In this document: piece by piece, positions 36,187 through 48,068 of the stretch | Layout of the letters: each line of letters starts with the position of its first letter | Position numbering within the stretch: position 1 is the first letter of the stretch | Assembly (NCBI RefSeq): GCF_000226115.1 | Contig: NC_016461.1 | Location: forward strand, 2,542,001 to 2,606,000 | Source: Thermothielavioides terrestris NRRL 8126 | Lineage: Eukaryota > Ascomycota > Sordariomycetes > Sordariales > Chaetomiaceae | Direction of reading: 5' to 3' | Length of the DNA: 64,000 bases | The notes under the pieces: model-generated | The model's input: the letters and a program-made list of their open reading frames with translations, nothing else | Told to the model about the DNA's origin: nothing | Database searches by the model: none | Position numbers and translations under genes: made by a program

Positions 36187-38032
36187 TGGTTTGGGTCAAT
36201 TCGGTCGCTTAATGTTTTTGTTGGAGATTCCCTTGGGCTATGTTGTGGATATCAGCGACGGAGTTTCTCGACATGACGGAGTTACGGGACGGGCGTCAAG
36301 CGTGGGCATATCCATGATATCAAATGGCCATTTTTTTCGCTCCTCGTTCTGGGTTTGGGGGGACAATCTGGGGACCGTCTTTCGTTTTGCCATATTCGGT
36401 TGGGTCACACAGGACAACTCTGGATGAAAGCCTGATGGTGTTTATGTGGTTAGGGGCGTACTTGGGACGGAGGTCGTCTCCAGGCAAAACGTACATGTCG
36501 AAAGGCGCATGGGGTAGGGTATGGGGCGAGGGAGGGTAAGGGGGCCGCCAATGGGACGTGCCCTCCATCTCCATGAGGTGCCTTTTGAAATAATGGAGAC
36601 GGAAGCCCCTGATATCGGCATGTAGCGAGTCTCTTAGGGATAGCAGCTCCCTGTCTCAACGGATGTGTGTGTTGCCGTGATGGTTTCGTGGAGTGCACGG
36701 AGTGCCGAACTTTTAGTCTGAGCTGTGGGTAAACTGTATGTCAGGGGAGCGTTCCGCGCGTTCAAGGAGCACACTGGAGGGCTTGGGCCTTTTGGCCGAG
36801 CAATTCGCTCCTTCCAGATTCCCATTGATGAAAGGAGAAACATGATCCACTTGACCGGCTCACCGGTTCGGATGAGCAGCCCTAATAAATGTCCTTCTCA
36901 ACACTGTGCAAGGTAGCCTGGCGTCTGGACGCATCCAACCCGAGCGTGTGTGACACCGAGCTGCAATTGCCCCGCTCTCGATCGCCAGTCCCAAGCAAGC
37001 ATTATCGCATGTCTCACGGACACGCGACATAACGTTGCCTTATTATGTGCCGGCATACCCCCTCCAGCCAGGTCTAAGTGCAGCGTTACCGTCTCGAGTC
37101 GAGGCACTTGCGCAACACCGCACCGACCCGTGCATCGTCGCAACGCAACACAGGGTGACGAGGTGACGAGAGCAATAACAGCGAGGCCGCACGCGACGTT
37201 TCCGGCCACGAGGTTGGGGGGGGCTAACTAAACCCATCCGCGCACTCAATCTTGAGCAGATGCTGAGTCGGCATAGTATCGACTGAGGCCAGTCGTCATG
37301 GAGCCTGCAGCATCGCCGACTCGAGCCGCCCGACCTTTAGCGGTCAAGCATAAGGGCCGGTTCCCCGGATCGAGACCGTTTCCCAGCCGGGACACAAACA
37401 CATACACAAGTACAAGCTCGGCCGAGATCACTTCATACCCCGCATGGCCTCCTCGCCGATCCGTCGTCGGGATCCGCGGTTGTACCGGTCTTGTAAGTGG
37501 GACAGCTCGGCTCCATATGCAGAGGTGCATATCTGCGCACACGACTGTTGAACGGGCCGAATCCCCTCATCTCCTATACCGTGTCTCACCGCCGAGGGGG
37601 CCTGCCGGCTCGCTGATTATTACCGCCTGTCAGGTTCAGTCCGCCGCTCCCAAGTCTAAGTCACCGCCGCCGTTATGGCGCTCCTCATCAACGGCCACCC
37701 TCGTTCAGTCCGTGTTGATTTTAGTCGGTGGCATCGCGACAGCCTTCGCGGAAGGAACCGGCATTCTTGACGTCACTTTGGACGCGGAGGAACAGGACGT
37801 GCAGCTGCAGGAAGGGCCCGACGCATACATCGGAGAACCAACAAAGCTCGATCAGGTTGGCCGGGCACCGCAGCACTCCGGCACATGGATTCTGGGGCTA
37901 GGAATTTATATCCCGCTCGGCCTCTTCCTTTTGTTGTTCCTCTTTGCTCTCACCTACTCGTTCAAGCGGCGCTCACGAATACCAAGGTCAAAAGCTACGG
38001 GATCCTCCCGGTTCATACAATCCGCCATCGCA
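36187..38032. other. transporter to alpha-glucosidase intergenic region
   Basis: 1.85 kb holds the 3' end of the transporter and the promoter/5' leader of the glucosidase. The frame of the glucosidase stays open upstream as far as 37298 and encodes a hydrophobic stretch (WILGLGIYIPLGLFLLLFLF) followed by basic residues. An N-terminal extension or upstream exon cannot be excluded. Confidence 0.5.
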
Positions 38033-41000
38033 ATGTTCTCCTTCACGTTGCTATTGTGGATTACTGGGTTCTGTCTCAGGGCCGCTTCGGGTGACTACGA
38101 TCATTCAGCCGTCTCGCGGACATCGTGGCAGCCGAATCAGACTGTTGCCCCCGCCCCCGTCTTTACCATTCCAGCTTCTGCCACCTTGGGCCGGAACGTC
38201 TTGCCCAACATCATCGATCCCGAAGCAGTCGACCCCCAGACTGTTTGCCCGGGCTACAAGGCCTCCAACATCGACGAGACCGAGGGTGGCTTCACGGCGG
38301 AATTGGACCTCGCTGGACCTGCGTGCAACGTCTATGGAAACGACATTGAGCACCTTTCTCTGTCTGTCGACTTCCAAGCCGATGATCGTGTTCATGTCGA
38401 TATCCGGCCCCGTTTCATCAGCCCGGAAAACGAGAGCTGGTTCCTCCTTCCGGAGGTGCTCGTCCCGCGGCCTCCTCGCGGTGCTCGGTATCAGCAATCC
38501 GACTCCGCCTTGATTGTGTCCTGGTCGAACGACCCTACCTTCTCCTTCTCCGTCAAGCGCAGAGAGACGAATGACACTCTCTTCTCGACGGAAGGGAAGG
38601 TTCTCGTTTATGAGGACCAATTCGTCGAATTCGCGTCTGCGCTCCCCGAGCGCTACAATCTGTACGGCCTCGGCGAAGTCATCCATGGCTTCCGCCTTGG
38701 CGATAATTTGACGAGTGAGTGTGGCAGGTTTCTGGTTGCCGACAGGGCGACGTCGCTGATAGATCTCAGGAACTTTGTTCGCTGCCGACGTCGGGGACAC
38801 CATCGACGCGAACCTCTACGGCAGCCATCCGATCTATCTTGACACGAGATATTTCGTTGCTGACGACTCGGGTGAGTTGACCTATGTCCAGAACACGACG
38901 GACAAGGCGAACAAGTACGTCTCGTACACGCATGGCGTGTTCCTCCGGAACGCCCATGCGCAGGAGATCCTCCTGCGACCGTCGAGCGTCACGTGGAGGA
39001 CGCTGGGCGGGAGCATTGACTTGTACTTCTACAGTGGTCCGAAGGCACAGGACGTCATCCGAGCCTACCAGCAGACCGCAGTCGGATTGCCCGCCATGCA
39101 GCAGTACTGGTCCCTTGGCTTCCACCAGTGCCGCTGGGGATACAAGAGTTGGGCAGAGGTGGAGGACGTCGTCGACAATTTTGCCAGATTCGAGATACCA
39201 CTGGAGACGATCTGGAGTGAGTCTGACTCTTGTTTGAAGAAGAACAGATGGGTGAAGTATCGTCAGTGCTAACTTACGGCAGCCGACATCGATTACATGA
39301 AGCAGTACCGAGACTTTGAGAATGATCCGGTGCGCTTCGGGTACACCGAAGGCTCCAAGTTTCTCGCAAAGCTTCATGCCAACCATCAGCATTACGTTCC
39401 GATCATCGACTCCGCCATCTATGCCCCCAATCCCGAGAATCCGGACGATGCCTACCCTCCATATGATCGCGGAGTTGAGGCCAAGGCCTTTATGTTGAAT
39501 CCAGATGGCTCCATATACTACGGAGCCGTTTGGCCTGGCTATACAGGTAGATAGATGTTGATGCCGATGAGACTCCTTGAACTTCCGTGCTAACAATGGG
39601 CAGTATTTCCCGACTGGGTGGGAGCTGTGCTTGATGGCGGCGGGGCGATCGACTGGTGGATTGACGAGATATTGAGGTATTCGAAGAAGGTGGCTGTAAG
39701 TCAATGTCTCGCCAGCTTTGTTTTGCAGGTCTCAGGGGCTCTGCACCACAGCTTTCGGGTCGAGAAGTTGCGGTTGAGCGCCAAGGGCTAACTTGAACAG
39801 TTTGACGGGATATGGATCGACATGTCCGAGGTAAGGACGAGATCTATCTGTTGTCACGTTTGATCGTCGAATGTTAACTGGCTCAGGTTTCGTCATTTTG
39901 CGTCGGAAGCTGTGGAACCGGGAACTTGACGCTGAACCCAGCCCATCCGCCTTTCGAGTTACCCGGAGAGCCGGGCAATCTGGTGCTGCAATACCCGGAG
40001 GGCTTCAACTCCACAAACTCGTCCGAAGCGATGTCGGCCTCGTCTGCATCGCGCCAGCAGGAGGCAGCGACAGCAACTACGCAGGCCCCGACCTCGACGT
40101 CTTATTACCGCACCACGCCAACGTCGGGAGCGAGGAACGTGAACTGGCCGCCTTACGTGATTAACAACAGCAACGGCGAGCTGGCAGGGCATGCGGTGAG
40201 CCCCAACGCAACGCACCATGGCGGCTACCTTGAGTACGACGTGCACAACCTGTTCGGCCACATGATCCTCAACGCCACGTACCAAGCCCTGCTGAAGGTG
40301 CACGAGGGCAAACGGCCTTTCATCATCGGGCGCAGCACATTCGCCGGCTCCGGGAAATGGGCAGGGCACTGGGGAGGCGACAATGCCGCCCTTTGGGCGT
40401 ACATGTACTTCAGCATCCCACAGGCCTTGTCGTTCTCCATCTTCGGCATCCCCATGTTCGGCGTCGACACCTGCGGGTTCGCCGGCAACACCGACTACGA
40501 GCTGTGCTCGCGGTGGATGCAGCTCAGCGCCTTTTTCCCCTTCTACAGGAACCACAACATCCTCGGCGCCATCAGCCAGGAGCCGTACGTCTGGAGCAGT
40601 GTTGCCGAGGCGACCAAGACGGCCATGCGCATTCGGTACTCGCTGCTCCCCTACATGTACACGCTCATGGCGCGGGCGAGTCTGGAGGGCAGCACCGTGA
40701 TGCGGGCATTGGCGTGGGAGTTCCCCGCCGAGCCTTGGCTTGCAGATGCGGACCGGCAGTTCATGCTGGGCAGCGCCCTCATGGTCACCCCGTGCTTGGA
40801 GCAGGGCGCCTCGACCGTCGGCGTCGTGTTCCCCGGCGTCGGCGACGGCACCGTCTGGTACGACTGGTACACCCTGGCGGCCGTCAAGGGGGTTGAGCCT
40901 GGCCAGAACGTTACAATTGACGCCCCGCTCGGCCATATCCCGCTGTATCTGCGCGGCGGCAACGTGGTCCCCACCCAGGAGCCGGGAATGACCACCACGG

Positions 41001-41454
41001 AGAGCCGCAGGAATCCGTGGGGGCTCATTGTGGCGCTGGATAGGGACGGCTCGGCCGAGGGTGAGCTTTACCTGGACGACGGCGAGAGCTTGGAACCGGA
41101 CGCTGTGACGTGGGTGCATGTAAGTCCGCTCGCTCACTCTCTCTTCTTGTCTGCTCGCCGTCAACTGGACGGATGACCCCAGGCTGATCAGAACTGACAC
41201 GGAAACAGTTCTCCGCCACGAACAACTCGGTCGCTGCGCGGCCGGAAGGCAACTACGTCGACACCAACCGCCTCGCGAATGTCACCGTCTTGGGGCTCCC
41301 CGAGGCTCCCTCGATGGTCTGGTTGAATGGGAATCTGCTTGCGACCTCGCGCTGGAGCTACTCCGCAGATAGCGCCGTCCTGTCCGTGCAGGGGCTGCAT
41401 GACCTGTCCCCGGAAGGGGCCTGGGCGGCGGCGTGGGAACTTACGTGGGAGTAG
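38033..41454 (+). CDS. secreted GH31 alpha-glucosidase (AgdA type)
   Basis: Hydrolyses terminal alpha-1,4-linked glucose from maltose, maltodextrin and starch fragments (EC 3.2.1.20) outside the cell. Seven exons: 38033-38714, 38770-39216, 39283-39546, 39604-39695, 39801-39830, 39887-41119 and 41209-41454. They give about 997 aa. The start is chosen because MFSFTLLLWITGFCLRAASG is a signal peptide. An upstream in-frame extension exists. Family landmarks: VCPGYKASN near residue 70, YNLYGLGEVIHGFRL, LYGSHPIYLDTRYF, and WIDMSE with the catalytic nucleophile Asp on a 30-nt exon (FDGIWIDMSE). HWGGDN carries the acid/base Asp, and GDGTVWYDWYT lies near the C-terminus. Length and motifs match Aspergillus AgdA/AglA. 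It lies downstream of a sugar transporter on the same strand, suggesting coordinated maltose use. AmyR-like control is plausible but no clear site was found. Confidence 0.93.
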
Positions 41455-41912
41455 GCGTCGGTCCTAGGTAACGGTATTGCTGGGCGTCTGGAGTAGGGGA
41501 TCGCGGGCTTGGGCTTCGGAGGGTATCCTGATTTGCTTTTGTTCTAATCAGCGCCAGGAGGGATGTTATGGGTCGAAGGGTAGGGGGATAAGGTGAGGAC
41601 CCGGGCCTCTGGACAATAATGATTATACTGTATAGACTCTTGTGATGTTTACCGTGTAGTCTGTGATGAGTGGCGGGAGCTTCTGCTGGCCAGCTTCCTG
41701 TCGTAGTTACACAAATACCGCATACGCGCATGTACGGCACCTTCGTCTTTACCCACGGTTCATTTGAATCGCTGATGAAAACCCGATCCATTTGACCAGA
41801 CTTGAGCGGCGGAAGGAGTTCCTCTTCAAGATTTGGGATCAACAACAGATGAATGATATCTCGTTGATTCCGTATCCAATGACTGATCTAACTTTTGTAT
41901 ATTCCCCCCTTT
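41455..41912. other. convergent spacer
   Basis: 458 bp between the 3' ends of the alpha-glucosidase (plus) and the membrane protein gene (minus). It contains the untranslated regions of both. No other feature was seen. Confidence 0.6.
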
Positions 41913-43243
41913 TTATACCCACTTCCTATCCGCCCTGCCAGCTCCCTGTCTCCCTCTCCGCGAGGATTCCTCTCCCGCCCCCTCCCCACTCCCACGCGCC
42001 CACCCTTCCTCCCAAGCCTCCTCTTCCGCATCCGAGCCCGCCCCGTCCCTATCCATCAGCCGAATCGCCTGCTCCTGGTTCCGCGCCCGGTCCTTCTTGC
42101 TCGGGCCGACCCCGACCCGGAGTCCGGCAGCAGCGGCTTTCCTCCTCCCGCCACCACCACCACCAAGCCGCCGCCCGCGCGCCCCACCGCGGCCCATGAT
42201 GCTGCCGCCGGCGCCGAGCGCGCCGCGCGCCTGCCGGTTCCAGAAGAAGGTGCCGGCGATGACGAGCGCGGCGAAGCCGAAGACCAGCGGCAGCGCGACG
42301 TACAGCGCCGCCGTGTCGGCCGGCGTCTTGGCCTTGCGCGCCGGCCGCGGCGGCGGCGCCGGCCGGTACCGCACCGTCACCGTCGGCCCCGCGAACCAGC
42401 GCGCCGTCCCCGCCGAGGAGGAGGAGCTGCCGTCGCCGCTGCTGCCGTCGCCGCTGTGCGACAGCGCGACCATCCGCAGCGTCACGTTCGCGGCTGAGAG
42501 GGAGGGGGTCGTCAGCAGCGAGCGCTCCACGCGCCACTGGTAGAACCCCCACCCCGCGGGCAGGTCGTCGGAGCTGAAGGCCTCTTCCTCGCCTGACGGC
42601 GGGCCGGTGGTGGGGATCACGGTGTCGTTGAAGACGTAGAAGCCGATGATCTTGACGGTTGTGCTGTTCGGGGCGCTGAAGATGGACGTGTCCCAGGTTA
42701 CTGGACGGGAGGAGGAGGAGGAGGAGGAGAGGCATGGGTTAGCAGCGGGCCGGGGTTTGAGGATAACGGGGTGAGGGGAGAAAAGAGATGATGATGAGAC
42801 ATACTGTAGTGTGTTGTATCAGGGTGGTAGACGTCGTTGTGCTTGGGTCGGCAGAACGGCTTGAACTCGCCGTCGGTGTTGCTGCAGGGCGGGAAGGCAG
42901 CAGTGCCGTTGTCGTTGGTGGGGACTGGTTCGGCGGGGCCGGTGCTTGTGGTTAGGATGCTGTTCGGGTGCTTGGTGAACAGGGTGGCGGTCAGGTCGGG
43001 CGGCGGCGCGGAGAGCAGGGTCGGAGTGCCGCTGATGGTGGTCAGGACGGGGGTGACGGTCTTCGGGATGCCTTCCTCGTCGACGGTGACCCAGGGGTCG
43101 GTCGGGTTCGCGCCTTGCCGGGCGACGAGGCCGGCGGACCTGGGGGTTGCTGACACCGTTCCCATTCCCAACAGCAGTAGCCCTACGGCCGGCAGGGCGA
43201 CGAGGTTGGGTGCCACCAACATGTTGGTCGGATGCCTCGGCAA
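41913..43243 (-). CDS. secretory-pathway protein with one C-terminal membrane segment, possibly DUF7137
   Basis: 408 aa from two exons (43243-42805 and 42700-41913) with a GTATGT/CCAG intron. There is a signal peptide (MLVAPNLVALPAVGLLLLGMGTVSA, whose second Met at 43222 may be the start) with a Kex2-like VARQ soon after. A lumenal or extracellular domain follows, with FCRPKHNDVYHPDTTHY and TWDTSIF then potential N-glycosylation sites. A transmembrane segment (TAALYVALPLVFGFAALVIAGTFFW) is near residues 290-315. The cytoplasmic tail is rich in Gly, Arg, Lys and Glu. The FCxPxxxDVY...YxxTWD pattern resembles a fungal family I recall as DUF7137, but this was not searched. It is convergent with the alpha-glucosidase. 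Likely a cell-surface or ER/Golgi membrane protein of unknown function. Confidence 0.75.
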
Positions 43244-43552
43244 CGGCCGTGTAAGTCGAGATCGTGCCGTCCCTTCGCCCTGAGCGGTCTGCGGCAGGCA
43301 AAAACAGGCAATTGAATAATTGAATTAATAGAGCAAATACTGAAAACTGGAATCTGCACCCAGGACCGAAGAAAAGCTACCGCAGTAAAGCGAACAAAAA
43401 GGATGAAGGAGTGGACGGTCGAAAGACCGACTCGGGGCGACGTCAAAAGTCGGCCCTCGGAGCGGCAATTTTGGTTGCTGGCTCGCGCCGCAGGCGAGTC
43501 GCGAGCGGCCTGTGGACAAGGGAACCCCCGCGGCGGCGTCCAGGGGTCGTCG
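43244..43552. other. upstream region of the membrane-protein gene
   Basis: About 300 bp of ordinary intergenic DNA, the probable promoter of the minus-strand gene. It ends at the MITE. Confidence 0.5.
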
Positions 43553-43928
43553 TTAAAGAGGTCCCGCCAAGACTAATTTCGGAGACTGCCGCGTACAAGT
43601 AATTACAAATCGCCAAGGGTGAGCGGGGCCGCCACGACTTCGAACATCAACAATGTAAAATCGTAAAGACTCGCAACAACAACAACTTTATAATACCTCC
43701 ACCAAATCGAAAAAAAAAGAAAACGAGGATAACCCGTACCCTAACTATAACCTATATCCTAACCTTAACCTAAATCCTAACTAATGGGGGGCTGGCGCCG
43801 CCCCCCGTACCCCTAGCGAACTAACCCTTGGCGATAGTGCAAACCCCTTGGCGATCTTAGCGACGTACTGACGGTGTAAAAACATTGCCGACAATTGGCC
43901 GAAATTAGTCTTGGCGGGACCTCTTTAA
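43553..43928. mobile_element. second MITE, TTAA or TA flanked
   Basis: A non-coding element of about 370 bp with perfect terminal inverted repeats AGAGGTCCCGCCAAGACTAA extending to about 27 bp. Both ends adjoin TTAA (43553-43556 and 43925-43928), which fits a piggyBac-like TTAA duplication or a TA duplication one base in. The interior has a degenerate CCCTAA/CCTAAC telomere-like run (43731-43784), a G6/C6 imperfect hairpin (about 43786-43806) and repeated CCTTGGCGAT motifs. It is unrelated in sequence to the first MITE except for the telomere-like core. Confidence 0.75.
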
Positions 43929-44223
43929 CGTCTACCCGTCCAGGAGAACCGGGGCCAAGAAAAAGCGGCTAGGCAGAGGACAGGGGTCGGGAGATTTCTC
44001 TCACGCGACTCGGGTTCAAGGATTCCATTGCGCATCAACGCATCTCCACTTAAATATCAATTCGGAGCATCCCCATGAATCAAAGTCCATGAGCACTCCC
44101 TCCAGGATACAAAGTCCTCGGGCGATTCTGGGCCCGCCGCTTGGAGCGGACACCGGTTGATCCTGCTAACAAAAGAATATTGAATCCCCCGCCATACTGT
44201 GCGTGTTACGTGGCCCGCGGCCG
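43929..44223. other. 3' flank of the oxygenase gene
   Basis: 295 bp of unremarkable intergenic sequence downstream of the minus-strand oxygenase. Confidence 0.5.
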
Positions 44224-45534
44224 TTAAGATACGGTATTCTTCGCAACGATGCCGCGTGCGAACTCTCCAAAGGTGATGTGCTGCTCCATGTCCACCTCGT
44301 CGCCCAGGTTCGGCTGGGTGAACACGGCAAGCGTGTTCCGCGCGATGCGGCCCTCGCTCAGCGCGGCGCGGGCGCCCCGGACGAAGTGCGGCACCGCCTT
44401 GAACTTGCCGCCGGTGATGCGCTCCAGGGCCTCGCCGGTCTGGAAGGCAATGCAGTCGCGCGGGATCTTGACGTGGACCGTCTGCCCGGTGCGGGACTTG
44501 ATGTACAAACCGGCCGCCGGGTCCGGCGAGGCCTCGAGCTCCGGGAGAGGCGCCAGCGGCGGCAGGCCGCGCGAGGCCCGCTCGATCTCGGGCGCCGCCT
44601 CCGTCGGATCCGACTGGGACTCGTCGACAAACATGGCCGACGTCAGGCCGGTCAGACAGCCGTGGTCGAGGTGGGTGGCGCACCAGTCGTCCTCGTCCGG
44701 GTCGTTGCTGTTTGCCACCTCGTCTGGCATGGCCACCGGAGCCGGCTCGTGCGAGGGGTCCTCCGGGAAGTAGTGGAGCAGGCGCGCTTTGGTAGTCGTC
44801 GACGTGCTCACGACCTTCTCCAGGTAGCCACGGGGATAGCCTGTGATCTCCTTCTCGGCGAACCTGTCGCACGCCCTCGCGACCAGCACGGCGACGTCGA
44901 TGATCAGGCGGCACAGGTCTTCGAAGGTCTGCCTGAACCCTGGCAAGGTGGCTTCATCCGGCCAGATGTTGGGTGAGAGGTACTCGGGGAAGTTGTCCGG
45001 GTTGAACTGCTCCGTCGGCACAGCGCAGGACAGCTTCGGATCGACATAGAATGCGCAGTTGGCGTAGAAGGAGCCCTTCAGCGTGTCGACCTGGCCGTTC
45101 TTGAGCGTCTCCTTGCCGAGCGACCAGCCAGTCAGATACTTGGCCTTCTCGTTCTCGAGTTTATCTGTGTGACGCCGTCAGAGGCCTGGCCGTGGTTTGT
45201 GAAGGAGACCTGAAGGAGGACAATATGCACCGAGCTGTGACTTGGGCAGGTTCCCCAAGTATGAGGAGTACGACAGCAGATGCTGCCGCAACGTGGAAAA
45301 CTCGGGAGGAACATCACGGACGACGAGGATCCCCAACGAGTCTGGCCCGAAGGCCTCGCGGAGTGCCTCGAGCGACACAGTTCCTGTCCGCGGATGGTGT
45401 CCTGTTAGCGAGGCGCCACACGCCACTTACATATAAACAGTGAGCATTACAGCACTTCCGGGTTCATGAGTCGCATACATACCCTTTTTGAGCTCGTCCA
45501 ATGAGACCGTCACCGGCTGCGCAATGGGTGCCAT
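44224..45534 (-). CDS. 2-oxoglutarate/Fe(II)-dependent oxygenase (IPNS-like)
   Basis: A non-heme iron enzyme of the isopenicillin-N-synthase/2OG dioxygenase superfamily, about 381 aa. It should hydroxylate or oxidise a small molecule using 2-oxoglutarate and O2, but the substrate is unknown. Exons are 45534-45483, 45383-45231 and 45164-44224. The short first exon (MAPIAQPVTVSLDELKKG) rejoins in phase to TVSLEALREAFGPDSLGILVV, typical of the family N-terminus. The double-stranded beta-helix core has the iron ligands H-x-D in WCATHLDHGCLTGL, the distal His in VPHFVRGA, and the 2OG-binding Arg in ARNTLAVFTQP. No signal peptide, so presumably cytosolic. It is divergent from the FRG1 homologue with 380 bp between start codons. 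No biosynthetic cluster is visible around it. Confidence 0.88.
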
Positions 45535-45914
45535 GGTGTGGTGTGAGCAAGTCACTTGGGCTTTGGAGATACATCAACTTCCAGTCAAGTAAAAGATGGA
45601 TCAGGGTCAAGGAAATCGTCTGGTCCGGTGATCTTCGAAGCCTTCTAGGTGCCCCTCCAAGTTGGCGGGGTTAGACGCCAAGCATTGACTTACACCTCCT
45701 AGTTTAGGCCTCTGACCTTCTAACTACGCTAAACACGGCAGGTGGGCGAGGTGCTGTGGAACGACGACGGTGGACCGAGCGTCCATGCACAGCAGTCACG
45801 GTGTCATTGCCAGAAGCGTCAGAGCTCAACGTTATCGATAAACAACAACAACCCGAAGTTCCCTCTGCCTTCGACAGACAGCGCCCGACTTCCATCGGCG
45901 CCAACCGAATCATC
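45535..45914. promoter_or_regulatory. shared divergent promoter region
   Basis: 380 bp separate the starts of the oxygenase (minus) and the FRG1 homologue (plus), so both promoters lie here. A stretch near 45670-45735 resembles a tRNA A box on the minus strand, but no complete tRNA folds. Confidence 0.5.
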
Positions 45915-46846
45915 ATGGTGAAGCCCCTTACATTCAAAGGCGATAAAAAGCCGAAGAAAAGAAAGCGCGCCGACGCCGACGCTGGCGAGGGCGCAGGGCC
46001 GGACGACAATGCCGAGCGGCAGGTCAAGGCAGCGAAGGCAGCAGAGGACCCCGAGCCCAGCGACGACGACAGCTGGGTCTCGGCCGACGCCGTGTCCGAC
46101 GTCTCGGGCCCCATCATGTTCGTCCTGCCGAGCGAGCCCCCGACCGCGCTCGCCTGCGACGCCAATGGCAAGGTCTTCGCCATGCCCGTCGAGAACATCA
46201 TCGACGGCAACCCCTCCACGGCGGAACCCCACGACGTGCGCCAGGTCTGGGTCGCCAACCGGATCGCGGGCACCGAGCACTTCCGCTTCAAGGGGCACCA
46301 CGGCAAGTACGTACTCGGCACTTCTCTCCTGGTCCCGTCTCACCGCAAAAACATAATAACTTCGCTGACTCCGTACACCTGTGCAGATACCTGTCCTGCG
46401 ACAAGATCGGCATCCTCACCGCGACGGCAGACGCCGTCTCGCCGCTCGAGACCTTCAACCTGATCGCGACGGCCGACACGCCGGGGACGTTCCAGCTGCA
46501 GACGCAGCGCGACACGTTCGTGACGGTGCGCGCGCCGTCGCGCTCGTCGGCAGCCCGGGGGGCGGCTCACGCGGCGCCGCCGCCCGAGGTGCGCGGCGAC
46601 GAGACGGCCATCACGTTCGACACGACGCTGCGCGTGCGCATGCAGGCGCGCTTCAAGCCGCGCCTGCGCGCGTCCAAGGAGGAGAAGGCGCGCGAGCGGA
46701 TCAGCCGCCGCGAGCTGGAGGCGGCCGCCGGCCGCCGGCTGGACGAGGCCGAGGTCAAGATGCTCAAGAAGGCCCGGCGGGAGGGCAACTACCACGAGGC
46801 GCTGCTGGATATCAAGGTGAAGAGCAAGCACGACAAGTTTGGGTAA
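45915..46846 (+). CDS. FRG1-like nuclear/nucleolar protein
   Basis: 283 aa from exons 45915-46306 and 46387-46846 with a GTACGT/GTGCAG intron. It begins MVKPLTFKGDKKPKKRKR, a basic nuclear-localisation stretch as in FRG1. After an acidic linker it has DDSWVSADAVSDVSGPIMFV and GTEHFRFKGHHGKYLSCDKIGILTAT, the actin-cross-linking-like beta-trefoil core of the FRG1 family, and later SPLETF. The C-terminal basic helix (ARERISRRELEAAAGRRLDEAEVKMLKKARREGNYHEALLD) is also characteristic. FRG1 proteins are linked to RNA processing and F-actin binding. The fungal role is not well defined. Start choice: the in-frame upstream ATG (45756) would add 53 unrelated residues. Confidence 0.9.
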
Positions 46847-48068
46847 GCTGGGTGGTGCGCATGGATGGACTTGCTTTGGGGCTGGACGGACGTGGGCTGG
46901 AGTTATGAAAATAGTGTTGACAGAATGAAGCATCATGATACCCTTCCTTCACAAGTTGCCACCGCTTCTGTCCACGGGAACAGCCTGAATAAATCATACC
47001 AGCAAAACACCTGCCGCAACGCATCCAACTATCCTTCATTACATCATGGCATCCCCACCCCCCCCCCCTACTCACCGAGGTTGGAACCTTACAGCGTCTA
47101 GCCAGCCATCCCGGCGCCACCACTACGCGGGCCCTCCCCCATCCGGCAGCCGGGGTGCAAACCCTCTCTGTCTCGTGGGGCCACCGGGCTCTGGGTTTTT
47201 GATACTTGATAGTCAACGACGTCTTTAAAAATAGAATAGGAACAGAGCCGCCCGGCCCGGCCCAGCCCAGCCCAACCATCGCTGGTCCAAAAATGCATGG
47301 GAGGTCACATCGCAGCACCAAGCCTACCGGGAAGACCCCCCACGGACGGCCATCCGCATGTATGTATGCTACCCCGTCGGGAAGCCGGGCACCCGCGGAC
47401 TGCGGCCGAGCCGGCCGGCCCACACGGCGGCAGCTGGACCGGTCCCCATCCCCATCCCCAACCCCGTCTAGGCTATCTGTTCGTCTCCAAGGCTCAGCAT
47501 GCGGACAAGCTTGCTAGCAAGCCGCTTGGGGGTATTTTGCCCAGACACAGCTATAGAAGGCACCTTGCAAGTGTTTTTGCCCAGACACAGCTATGGAAGG
47601 CACTTTGCAACTGCCAGTTCGCGGACGCGCATGGCACCACCGGGTTAGACTAACACCATCAGATTGACAAAATCTGCATGTCTAAACTCCTGTATTCTGG
47701 TTGTGTCTCAAAAGACGCGGGAGAGAAATCAGAGAGGAAAAGAAGAAAAGAAGCTCGCTCTCTCCAAATGCGCCCGCATTAACTACCGAACCGTCATCCA
47801 GGTAGATCATTCCGGGTCCTCGTTCCGTCATATCCGATCCCATCATCCTTTTCTACCGTTCACTCAAACGCCCAGAGTAGCCCGAAAAGAACTCCCCAAA
47901 ACATCTCGTTCAAATAATCAAAGAAGCAGAATCGTTGGCCGCCCGTCCAATAAAAAAGTTCCAAATATAATATGATACAAAAATCCCGGTAACCAAAAGG
48001 AAAGGGAAAGAAAACAAGGGTCACGCTCAGGGACCAACCGCACGCATTGACTATTACAAGAAGCAAAT
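46847..48068. other. convergent intergenic region with a 40-bp duplication
   Basis: 1.2 kb between the FRG1 homologue and the Rlm1-type gene, which converge here. It contains an 11-C run (about 47058-47068) and a tandem 40-bp duplication at 47535-47614 (GCCCAGACACAGCTATRGAAGGCA core) with four substitutions between copies. No gene is seen. Confidence 0.55.
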